A stretch of 64,000 nucleotides of DNA from Streptomyces hayashii (GTDB taxonomy: Bacteria; Actinomycetota; Actinomycetes; Streptomycetales; Streptomycetaceae). The notes under the pieces are model-generated. The model ran no database searches, had not been told where the DNA came from, and worked only from the letters and a program-made list of their open reading frames with translations. The stretch covers positions 1 to 64,000 of the forward strand of contig NZ_JAHHIU010000006.1 of the NCBI RefSeq assembly GCF_024539815.1, read 5' to 3'. Of the stretch, positions 33,235-40,095 are shown piece by piece (within the stretch, counting starts at the first letter, position 1; each line of letters opens with the position of its first letter). Made by a program: the position numbers and the translations under genes.

Positions 33235-34077
33235 ATGCCGAACCGAGCGCATCCGAAACGCCATCCGCACGATGACGCCCCCGACACCGCCGACGCCTTC
33301 CGCAGGCTCGCCGCCCTGCCTCCGGGAGAGCGGCGCGACACCCTTCGGGCCCAGATCGTCGAGGCCTGGCTGCCGATGGCGAACCGCCTCGCCGGCCGCT
33401 TCCGCAACCGCGGCGAGAACCAGGACGATCTGCGCCAGGTCGCGGCCCTCGGCCTGGTCAAGGCCGTCGACCGCTACGACCCCGCACTCGGCAACGCCTT
33501 CGAGAGCTACGCCGTGCCGACCGTCACCGGCGAGATCAAGCGGCACTTCCGCGACCACATGTGGACCCTGCACGTGCCCCGTCGCGTCCAGGACCTGCGC
33601 AACCGGGTGCGCTGCGCCGGCCAGGAGCTCGCCCAGACCACCTCGGGCCGCCGGCCCACCGTCGCCGAGCTGGCAGAACGCGCGCAGCTCAGCGAGGAGG
33701 ACGTCCGCACCGGTCTGGAGGCGCTGGAGAGCTTCACCGCGCTGTCGCTGGACGCGGAACTGCCGGGCGGCGACGGCGGGTACTCGCTCACCGACACCAT
33801 GGGCGAGGCGGATCCGGCGCTGGACACGGTCGTCGACCGGGAGGCCGTCCGGCCCAGGCTCGCCGCGCTGCCCGAGCGTGAGCGGACGATCTTGTACATG
33901 CGGTTCTTCGGGGACATGACGCAGAGCCGGATCGCCGAGCAGCTGGGCATCTCGCAGATGCATGTGTCCCGGCTGATCAGCCGGTGCTGCGACCGGCTGC
34001 GGGAACAGATTCTGAACGACGCGGTCCGGACGGACGCGGCACGCCGCACGCCGGAAGCCGACGACCGCGTCCGGTGA
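33235..34077 (+). CDS. SigB/SigF/SigG-type RNA polymerase sigma factor
   Basis: A 280-residue group 3 sigma factor. Region 2 has LAGRFRNRGENQDDLRQVAALGLVKAVDRYDP, read in pieces, with FESYAVPTVTGEIKRHFRDH; region 3 has RRPTVAELAERAQLSEEDV; region 4 has ERERTILYMRFFGDMTQSRIAEQLGISQMHVSRL. This is the stress/differentiation class recognising GTTT/GGGTAC-type promoters. AAGGGAG lies 12 bases before ATG 33235. No anti-sigma gene is adjacent. It is divergent from the ThDP gene. At least two promoter-like SigB sites occur in this window. Confidence 0.92.
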   Translation: MPNRAHPKRHPHDDAPDTADAFRRLAALPPGERRDTLRAQIVEAWLPMANRLAGRFRNRGENQDDLRQVAALGLVKAVDRYDPALGNAFESYAVPTVTGEIKRHFRDHMWTLHVPRRVQDLRNRVRCAGQELAQTTSGRRPTVAELAERAQLSEEDVRTGLEALESFTALSLDAELPGGDGGYSLTDTMGEADPALDTVVDREAVRPRLAALPERERTILYMRFFGDMTQSRIAEQLGISQMHVSRLISRCCDRLREQILNDAVRTDAARRTPEADDRVR

Positions 34078-34356
34078 GCCGTGGTCGGGGGTGCGGGCGG
34101 TGAGCGCTGCCCGGGGGTGCGGCCGCTGCCGGTGGCACGGACGGCCGGACCGGGCGCACGACCGTGGAGGCCGGGGTCCCGGCGTATCTAGGCGGCGATG
34201 AGGCCCGGAACGCGGCGACGCCGTCGGCGTCACCCGCATGGGGGAGTCCGTCCCGCCAATGGCGTCCGGCCGCGCGCGGCCCGGGCTCGCGCGGGCTGTG
34301 ATGGCTGTGGGGCGGTGACGCCCCGTCCCGCAGCCACCGGCCGAAGGAGCTGTCCC

Positions 34357-35103
34357 ATGGGTCGCACCGCCCACTTCCTCTCCGCTCTGGCCGTGGCCGG
34401 TGCCGTCCTGGTCGCCGTCGGTCCGGCCGCCTCCGCCGACCCGTCGGCGGAGGTCAGCCCGGGCAGCGTCGCCCCCGGCGGCAGCGTCAGCGTGTCCGTC
34501 GCGTGCGGCACGCTCACCGCCCCCGCGCCCGAGAGCCTCGACGCCACCTCACAGGCCTTCGCCGAGGGGACCGTCAAACTGAGCAAGGTCCCCGGCGACG
34601 ACGCGCAGGCCGGAACCGCCTACCGCGGCACCGCCCGGATCGCCCCCGCCGCCGATCTGGAGGCGAGCCCGGGCGCGGCCGAGGCGAACGCCGCCTGGAC
34701 CGTCGACGGCACCTGCCCGGCCGCGCCCGGCGCCCAGGGCAAGCCCTGGACCGCCACCCTGGAGGTCGCGCACGGCCCGGCTCAGCCGTGCGCGGCGGCG
34801 ACCGTCGCCGCGTCCTGCGCCACCGGCCGGCCGTGCCCGCAGGTCCCGGGCACCGCCCAGCCGCACTCCGACGCCTGCGCCACCGGCAGGCCGTGCGCCC
34901 GGCCCGAGCCGCCGCAGCACGGCGCCGCGTCCGAGGACGCCTCCTGCGCCCCGGCGACCGTCGACCACGGCGTACAGGCCGGCGAGGGCGGAGCCTTCAC
35001 CGACTCCGTGCCCGCGCTGGTCGCCGGCGGGCTGCTGATCGCCGGCGGCCTCGGCGCCGCCGCGCACCGACTGCGCCGCCGCGCCCCCGCGGGTGACGCC
35101 TGA
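34357..35103 (+). CDS. Secreted, C-terminally membrane-anchored hypothetical protein
   Basis: A 248-residue protein with a clear signal peptide (FLSALAVAGAVLVAVGPAASA, likely cleaved at ASA/DPSA). A beta-rich extracellular part follows (residues 30-135), then a Cys/Pro-rich region with two CATGRPC copies and eight or more cysteines. The end is a single membrane helix (ALVAGGLLIAGGLGAAAH) and an Arg-rich tail. No LPXTG motif is present, so it is probably anchored by the helix with the Arg tail inside. GAAGGAG lies 8 bases before ATG 34357. I do not recognise a family beyond Streptomyces. Confidence 0.72.
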   Translation: MGRTAHFLSALAVAGAVLVAVGPAASADPSAEVSPGSVAPGGSVSVSVACGTLTAPAPESLDATSQAFAEGTVKLSKVPGDDAQAGTAYRGTARIAPAADLEASPGAAEANAAWTVDGTCPAAPGAQGKPWTATLEVAHGPAQPCAAATVAASCATGRPCPQVPGTAQPHSDACATGRPCARPEPPQHGAASEDASCAPATVDHGVQAGEGGAFTDSVPALVAGGLLIAGGLGAAAHRLRRRAPAGDA

Positions 35104-35209
35104 CCACGGCGGACGGGCGGCCCCGGCCCGCGATGTGACCGGCGCAACGCGGGCGTGCGGTCATGCGGCGCGGCCCCAACGGGTACTCGTTCCCCAGGGG
35201 CACGACGAG

Positions 35210-35258
35210 CCTCGTACGAGGGTCCGGCCCCCTGCGAGCGCCGGGTCCCGTACGGGAC
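35210..35258. promoter_or_regulatory. Two GTAC-centred palindromes upstream of the aminotransferase-like gene
   Basis: CCTCGTACGAGG (35210-35221, 12 bp perfect) and GTCCCGTACGGGAC (35245-35258, 14 bp perfect), centres 36 bp apart, about 100-145 bp before ATG 35354. Perfect paired palindromes at this spacing look like an operator for a dimeric regulator; the regulator is unknown. Confidence 0.4.
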
Positions 35259-35353
35259 GTCACGCACCACGCGCCCCGCGCGCCGTCCCGCGGCCGGGAC
35301 GGCACAGGGCGCCGAGCACCACGGCACCAGGGACGGACTGCGCGGAGGACGCG

Positions 35354-36733
35354 ATGCGACCGAGGGAACCGGGGGACCACGGACCCGTCCGGGACCACGG
35401 TTCCGTGCAGGACGACGGGCCCATCCGCAGGGACCACGGTTCCGTGCAGGACGACGGGCCCATCCGCAGGGACCACGGTTCCGTGCAGGACAACGGTTCC
35501 GCGCGGGGCCACGGGCCCGTCCGCTACGGCCCGCCGCCTCCCACCGACGCCCTGCCGGTGCTGCCCGAACTGGCCTCGGTGCTGGCCCGGGCGGCCGGCC
35601 GAGCCGAGGGCGAACCGGTCGGCGGCGGCCCCTACCTGCTCGACGCCGCCCGCGGCTACTGGTCCCGGCGCGGCGCCCCCGCCGAGCAGGGCCGGGTCGT
35701 GGCCGGCCCGGGCGCCCCCGCCCTGCTGCTCGCGCTGACGGCCGCCCTCGGCGGCGACGTCCTGGTGCCCCGGCCCTGTGCGGCCTGGTGGGCGCCGTAC
35801 GCACGCCTGCTGGGACGACCCGTCTTCCATGTGGCGACGCCCGCCGAGTGCGGCGGCGTCCCGGATCCCTACGCGCTGCTGGAGACTGTGCGCCGGGTGC
35901 GCGCCGAGGGCGGCGACCCCCGGCTGCTGGTGCTGTCGGTGGCCGACGACCCCACCGCCACCGTCGCGCCGCCCGAGGTGCTGCACGAGGCCGTGGAGGC
36001 CGCCGCGGGCGAGGGCCTGCACCTGGTCAGCGACGAGACCTGGCGCGACACGCTGCACGCCCCCCACGAGACCGTGCTGGTCAGTCCGGCCGAGATGCTT
36101 CCCGAGCAGGTCACCGTGGTCAGCGACCTCGCCGGCGCGCTGCTGCCCGAGGGCTGGCCGGCGGCGGTCGCCCGGTTCCCCGCGTCGGCGGCCGGCGACG
36201 GCCTGCACGCGCGCGTGCTCGACGTGCTCACCGCCCTCGACGGACGCGTGGCCGCTCCGGTGGCGGCCGCTGCCGCCTACGCCCTGGCCGAACCGGAGCC
36301 CGTCACCGCGCGCGTGACCGCCGCCGTACGCCTGCACGCGCGTGTGGCGGACGCGCTGCACTCCGCCGTGGTCGCGGCGGGCGGCCTGGCGCGGCCGCCC
36401 AGGGCGGGCCGACATCTGTACGCCGACCTGAGCCCGCTGCGCGAGGCGCTGTCCGCGCACGGGGTCGGCGACGCCCAGGAACTGGAGGACTTCCTGTCCG
36501 GCCGGCTCGGCATGCCCGCGCCGGGCGGGCACCGTTTCGGGGACGACCTCGGGGCGCTGCGGGTCCGGCTGTCCACCGGCATGCTCCTGGAGGGGACGGA
36601 CGCGCAGCGCGCGGAATGCCTCGCTTCCCCCACGCCGTTGGAACTGCCACACGTGCAACGCGCGTTGGTGCTCTTGAGGTCCGTCTTCGACGATCTCCGT
36701 GACGACGCTCAGCGATGGGAGCCTCCTCGATGA
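35354..36733 (+). CDS. Aminotransferase class I/II-fold protein, probably without PLP chemistry
   Basis: A 459-residue protein. The N-terminus (15-50) consists of a 13-residue repeat DHGSVQDDGPIRR. After it comes a full class I/II aminotransferase fold: LLALTAALGGDVLVPRPC, LVLSVADDPTATVAPPEVL, LHLVSDETWRD, VVSDLAGALLPEGWPAAVARF and LRVRLSTGMLLEG. In relatives the loop reads SDLSKAF-x-x-x-GWR with the PLP-binding lysine; here it is Gly261. The NPTG asparagine is Asp199. The conserved carboxylate-binding Arg region near the C-terminus is kept. It may be a pseudoenzyme or use another cofactor. GGAGG lies before ATG 35354, and its stop overlaps the MBL gene start (ATGA). Confidence 0.75.
   Translation: MRPREPGDHGPVRDHGSVQDDGPIRRDHGSVQDDGPIRRDHGSVQDNGSARGHGPVRYGPPPPTDALPVLPELASVLARAAGRAEGEPVGGGPYLLDAARGYWSRRGAPAEQGRVVAGPGAPALLLALTAALGGDVLVPRPCAAWWAPYARLLGRPVFHVATPAECGGVPDPYALLETVRRVRAEGGDPRLLVLSVADDPTATVAPPEVLHEAVEAAAGEGLHLVSDETWRDTLHAPHETVLVSPAEMLPEQVTVVSDLAGALLPEGWPAAVARFPASAAGDGLHARVLDVLTALDGRVAAPVAAAAAYALAEPEPVTARVTAAVRLHARVADALHSAVVAAGGLARPPRAGRHLYADLSPLREALSAHGVGDAQELEDFLSGRLGMPAPGGHRFGDDLGALRVRLSTGMLLEGTDAQRAECLASPTPLELPHVQRALVLLRSVFDDLRDDAQRWEPPR
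35393..35500 (+). repeat. 39-bp in-frame tandem repeat at the start of the aminotransferase-like gene
   Basis: Two identical 39-bp units (35393-35431, 35432-35470) and a diverged third copy to about 35500 encode the 13-residue unit DHGSVQDDGPIRR. Identical neighbouring copies suggest recent slippage. Confidence 0.85.
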
Positions 36734-37842
36734 CGCAGCAGTCCGAGACCACCGCCGGCGCGGTCGCCGCCCGAGGGGCCGCAGCCACCCCCGGCACGGC
36801 CGCCGCCCGGGACGGCGACGCCCCGGCCCCCCTGACCCCGCTGTCCTCCCTGTCGCCGCTGCCGCCGCTCGCACCGCCGCTCTCCGAGCCCCGCCCGCTG
36901 GGGGAACGGCGGGTGTGGCCGCGCAGCTTCCACGACCGGCTGACGTCACCGCTGCCCGGCCTCAAGGCCCTCGCCCGGTTCGCCCGCGAGGGCTCGGTGC
37001 GGCCGGGCAAGGAGGGCCTCGCCGACGTCTCCCGACTGCCCGTCGCGCCCGCCCCGGCGCCCCGCGTGGACGCCCGTACGATCGCGGTCACCTGGGCGGG
37101 GCACGCCAGTTGGATCGTGGGCATCGGCGGCCTCACCGTCCTGACCGACCCGGTCTGGTCCCGCCGCATCCTCGGCACCCCGGCCCGTATCACCCCGGTC
37201 GGAGTCCCCTGGGAGGAGCTGCCGCGGGTGGACGCCGTCGTCATCAGCCACAACCACTACGACCACCTGGACGCTCCCACGCTGCGCCGCCTCCCGCGCG
37301 ACACGCCGGTGTTCGTGCCGGCCGGGCTCGGCCGCTGGTTCCTGCGCCGCCGGTTCACCCGCGTCACCGAGCTGGACTGGTGGGAGGCGGCCGAACTGTC
37401 CGGCGTGCGCTTCGACTTCGTGCCCGCGCACCACTGGTCCAAGCGCAGTCTCGTCGACACCTGCCGCACGCTGTGGGGCGGCTGGATGCTCACCGCCCCC
37501 GACGGACAGCGCGTCTACTTCGCCGGGGACACCGGCTACGGTCACTGGTTCTCCCGCATCGGACAGCGCTACCCGGGCATCGATCTCGCGCTGCTGCCCA
37601 TCGGCGCCTACGACCCGCGGTGGTGGCTCAGCGACGTCCACTGCGACCCGGAGGAGGCGGTCCGCGCGGCCCTCGATCTCGGCGCCCGGCGTATGGCTCC
37701 GATGCACTGGGGCACGTTCGTGCTCTCCGCGGAGCCGGTCCTCGAACCTCTCACGCGCGTGCGTGCGGCCTGGGAGAAGGCGGGTCTGGAGCGGGACGAC
37801 CTGTGGGACCTGCCCGTCGGCGGCTCACGCGTCCTTCAGTGA
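36730..37842 (+). CDS. Metallo-beta-lactamase-fold hydrolase (NAPE-PLD/UlaG-like)
   Basis: A 370-residue MBL-fold protein. The first 85 residues are Ala/Pro-rich with a cluster of LSSLSPLPPL. The metal motif is VVISHNHYDHLD (about residue 172). TVTWAGHASWIVGIGG-type and YFAGDTGYG segments and a late PMHWGTF complete the fold and resemble N-acylphosphatidylethanolamine phospholipase D-like hydrolases. The substrate is unknown. It is translationally coupled to the aminotransferase-like gene. There is no signal peptide, although the N-terminus is atypical. Confidence 0.82.
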   Translation: MTQQSETTAGAVAARGAAATPGTAAARDGDAPAPLTPLSSLSPLPPLAPPLSEPRPLGERRVWPRSFHDRLTSPLPGLKALARFAREGSVRPGKEGLADVSRLPVAPAPAPRVDARTIAVTWAGHASWIVGIGGLTVLTDPVWSRRILGTPARITPVGVPWEELPRVDAVVISHNHYDHLDAPTLRRLPRDTPVFVPAGLGRWFLRRRFTRVTELDWWEAAELSGVRFDFVPAHHWSKRSLVDTCRTLWGGWMLTAPDGQRVYFAGDTGYGHWFSRIGQRYPGIDLALLPIGAYDPRWWLSDVHCDPEEAVRAALDLGARRMAPMHWGTFVLSAEPVLEPLTRVRAAWEKAGLERDDLWDLPVGGSRVLQ

Positions 37843-37909
37843 CCCGCCGCCGGGCCGCTCGCGCTCGTGCCGGCTCCCCGGAGGCCACGACGGACGACCC
37901 GGCGGCGGG
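37843..37909. terminator. Long-range inverted repeat after the MBL-fold gene
   Basis: CCCGCCGCCGGG at 37843-37854, immediately after the stop codon, pairs exactly with CCCGGCGGCGGG at 37898-37909. The 43-nt interior can form a smaller hairpin. It is a plausible terminator for the MBL gene. Confidence 0.55.
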
Positions 37910-37926
37910 CGACTCGCGTGCCGTCC

Positions 37927-37980
37927 GCCGCGATCCCCGTCCTGACCCGCCGTGATCCCCGTCATGACCGCCGTGATCCG
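37927..37980. repeat. About 21-22-bp tandem repeat in a convergent intergenic region
   Basis: Roughly 2.5 copies of CCGTGATCCCCGTCATGAC-type units between the MBL gene and the DedA gene. No gene is evident in the 37843-38111 gap; the copies may be slippage products. Confidence 0.55.
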
Positions 37981-38111
37981 CCGACCCGCCGCGTTCTCGT
38001 GGCTCGGCGCGGGGGCCTGCCCCCGGCGCGACGTCATGGGCAGGCGCGACGACACGGCGATCGACGCGACCTCAGGCGGCCGGGCGTGACGGCGCGGCGC
38101 TCGGCGCGGCC

Positions 38112-38741
38112 TCAGGCGGTCCTGGTCCGTCTGAGCCGACGCCACAGGCTCGGCGCCGTGCTGACCGCCACGGTCAGCGCGACCGCGGCGACCACGCCCT
38201 CCCAGGGCTCGGGGAACAACGAGCCGCCCAGGATCCCGATCAGCTGGTAGGTCACCGCCCACGCCAGACACGCGGGCAGGTTGCCCCGCACGAAGCGGCG
38301 CAGCGGCCACTTCGCCATCAGACAGGCCAGCATCACCGGTATCCGGCCCGCCGGCACCAGCCGGGACAGCACCAGGACGGCCACGTTGTGGTCGGCGAGC
38401 TTCTCCTGGGCCTGCGCCAGCCGCTCCTCGGGCGCACGCGAGCGGATCGCCTCCAGCCACCGCGAGCCGTTCCTGGACCGCATCCCGCGCCGCCCCAGCC
38501 AGTACAACGCCGCGTCCCCGCAGAACGCCGCCAGCGACGCCGTCACGAACACCAGCGCCAGGGAGAACGGCGCCTTCTGGTGGAACGCGACCACGGCCGC
38601 CGTGCTCACCAGGGCCCCCGTCGGCACCACCGGCACCAGGGCCCCGATCAGCACCAGCAGGAACAGGGACGGATAGCCGAGCGCCTGCTGCGTGGCCTGC
38701 GTCGGTATGACCGTCGCGGCCGCGGCGGCGAGCACGGTCAC
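38112..38741 (-). CDS. DedA-family integral membrane protein
   Basis: A 209-residue protein with about five hydrophobic segments. The DedA signatures are LIGALVPVVPTGALV, AALYWLGRR and RLVPAGRIPVMLACLM. DedA proteins move lipids or undecaprenyl phosphate across the membrane in characterised members. The GTG start overlaps the stop of the MBL gene (38738), so the two are expressed together. Its C-terminus faces a repeat-rich, gene-free stretch. Confidence 0.87.
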   Translation of the reverse strand: MTVLAAAAATVIPTQATQQALGYPSLFLLVLIGALVPVVPTGALVSTAAVVAFHQKAPFSLALVFVTASLAAFCGDAALYWLGRRGMRSRNGSRWLEAIRSRAPEERLAQAQEKLADHNVAVLVLSRLVPAGRIPVMLACLMAKWPLRRFVRGNLPACLAWAVTYQLIGILGGSLFPEPWEGVVAAVALTVAVSTAPSLWRRLRRTRTA

Positions 38742-39511
38742 CGGTCGGCCTTCAGACGCACGCTCTCCCCGTGGCCGAGCCGGTGCACCGCGACCCCCGG
38801 GGCCCGCTCCGCCGTGAGGCGCACGAACTCCTCGCCGGGAGCATGGAATTCATGGGGGCGCACGGCGTCCATGCCGATCGGCCAGTACGTCCCGTAGTGC
38901 ACCGGCACGGCGTTTTCGGGGGCCAACCGGCGCACGGCCTCGGCCGCGCGCCCCGCGTCCAGATGCCCCTCACCGAGATACGGCCCCCAGCCGCCCACCG
39001 GCAGCAACGCCGCGTCGACCGGCCCGACTTCCTCGGCCATCTCCTCGAACAGGCCGGTGTCCCCGGCGAAGTACGTCCGTGCCCGGCCTTCGATCACATA
39101 TCCGAGCGCGGGGGAGCGGTGCCTGCCGACCGGCAGCCGGCGCCCGTCGTGCCGCGCGGACACGGCCCGGACGAGCAGGTCGCCGACGGTCGTCTCGTCA
39201 CCCGGCGCCACCTCGCTCAGCCGCAGGTGACGCAGCCGGCGCAACCCCGGCACGGCGCGCGGAGCGCCCTGAGGCACCAGCAGGCGCGTGCCCGGCGCAA
39301 GGCGCGCCAGCGAGGGCAGATGCAGATGGTCGGCGTGCAGATGGGAGACGAGCGCCACGTCCGCCTGCCAGGCCTCGGGCGGGGGCAGGGCGCCCCGGCG
39401 ACGGCGCAGGTGCGCGAGCCGCCGGGCGAACAGGGGGTCGGTGAGCACACGTACGTCCGAATCCTCGACCGTGCAGGTCGCGTGACCCCACCACGTGATC
39501 TCCACCGGCAC
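38738..39511 (-). CDS. Metallo-beta-lactamase-fold hydrolase (UlaG-like)
   Basis: A 257-residue MBL-fold protein: ITWWGHATCTVEDSDVRVLTDPLF at the N-terminus (in two parts), VSHLHADHLHLPSL metal motif, ARTYFAGDTGLFEEM, and VPVHYGTYWP. The structure is of the UlaG/L-ascorbate-6-phosphate lactonase-like group. GTG 39511 has GGAGG upstream. It is the first gene of a coupled pair with DedA. It is a paralogue of the MBL gene at 36730 but belongs to a different branch. Confidence 0.87.
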   Translation of the reverse strand: MPVEITWWGHATCTVEDSDVRVLTDPLFARRLAHLRRRRGALPPPEAWQADVALVSHLHADHLHLPSLARLAPGTRLLVPQGAPRAVPGLRRLRHLRLSEVAPGDETTVGDLLVRAVSARHDGRRLPVGRHRSPALGYVIEGRARTYFAGDTGLFEEMAEEVGPVDAALLPVGGWGPYLGEGHLDAGRAAEAVRRLAPENAVPVHYGTYWPIGMDAVRPHEFHAPGEEFVRLTAERAPGVAVHRLGHGESVRLKADR

Positions 39512-39595
39512 CTCTTTGCCTCCTTCGCGCGACTCCCCCGAAGCCTACGGGCAGGAGTAGGGTCGGCGGCGAAACCCGGAGGTGAGGGGGACGCC

Positions 39596-40006
39596 ATGGG
39601 ACCGTTGCGGGTCATGCGGGTCACCGCGATCGCGAGTCTGACGCCGCTTGAGGAACTGGACGCCGATCCCTTCCTGGTCGACTCCCGCAGTCAGCACGCG
39701 ATGTGCGCGCGGTGGGCGGCGGAACGCGGATACGTCGTCGGCCGGGAACTGCTGGTGCGCGGAGTGCGCGCCGACCACTGTGTGCTGTGGGACGGCGTCC
39801 GGCCCGGGTTCGACCTGTTCGTCGCGCCCAGCCGCCGGGTGCTGGAGAGCGCGCTGTCGTCCGTCGAGGAGTTCTCCGCGGAGTGCGCGCGGCGCGGGGT
39901 GCGGGTGGAGACCGTCGGCAGCGCCGAGCCCGCCTACGACGCGCAGATGAAGGCCCGGGTGCACCGCAGGCTGTCGATGCCGACCGCCGGCTACGACGGA
40001 CGGTAG
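39596..40006 (+). CDS. Hypothetical protein resembling a degenerate serine-resolvase N-terminal domain
   Basis: A 136-residue protein. SRSQHAMCARWAAERGYVV followed by RPGFDLFVAPSRRVLESAL and FSAECARRGVRVETV parallels the resolvase N-terminal layout, where Q-x-x-x-C-x-x-W-A-x-x-x-G-Y precedes D-x-x-V-V-x-x-x-D-R-L-x-R-S. There is no catalytic Tyr-x-Arg-x-Ser at the N-terminus, and no DNA-binding tail. It may be an inactive relative or a chance resemblance. GGAGGTGAGGGGG is just upstream of ATG 39596. Confidence 0.65.
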   Translation: MGPLRVMRVTAIASLTPLEELDADPFLVDSRSQHAMCARWAAERGYVVGRELLVRGVRADHCVLWDGVRPGFDLFVAPSRRVLESALSSVEEFSAECARRGVRVETVGSAEPAYDAQMKARVHRRLSMPTAGYDGR

Positions 40007-40095
40007 CCGCTGGTCCCGGGGGCCCGGGACGACGGTATGACAAGGTGGAAGACGGCCCCGCGGGCGTCGGGGCCGGAACGCGAGGTGTACGGGGC

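Noticed and set aside
39596..40006. Mobile element on the basis of the resolvase-like protein
   Set aside because: No catalytic residues, inverted repeats, att sites or transposase neighbours are visible.
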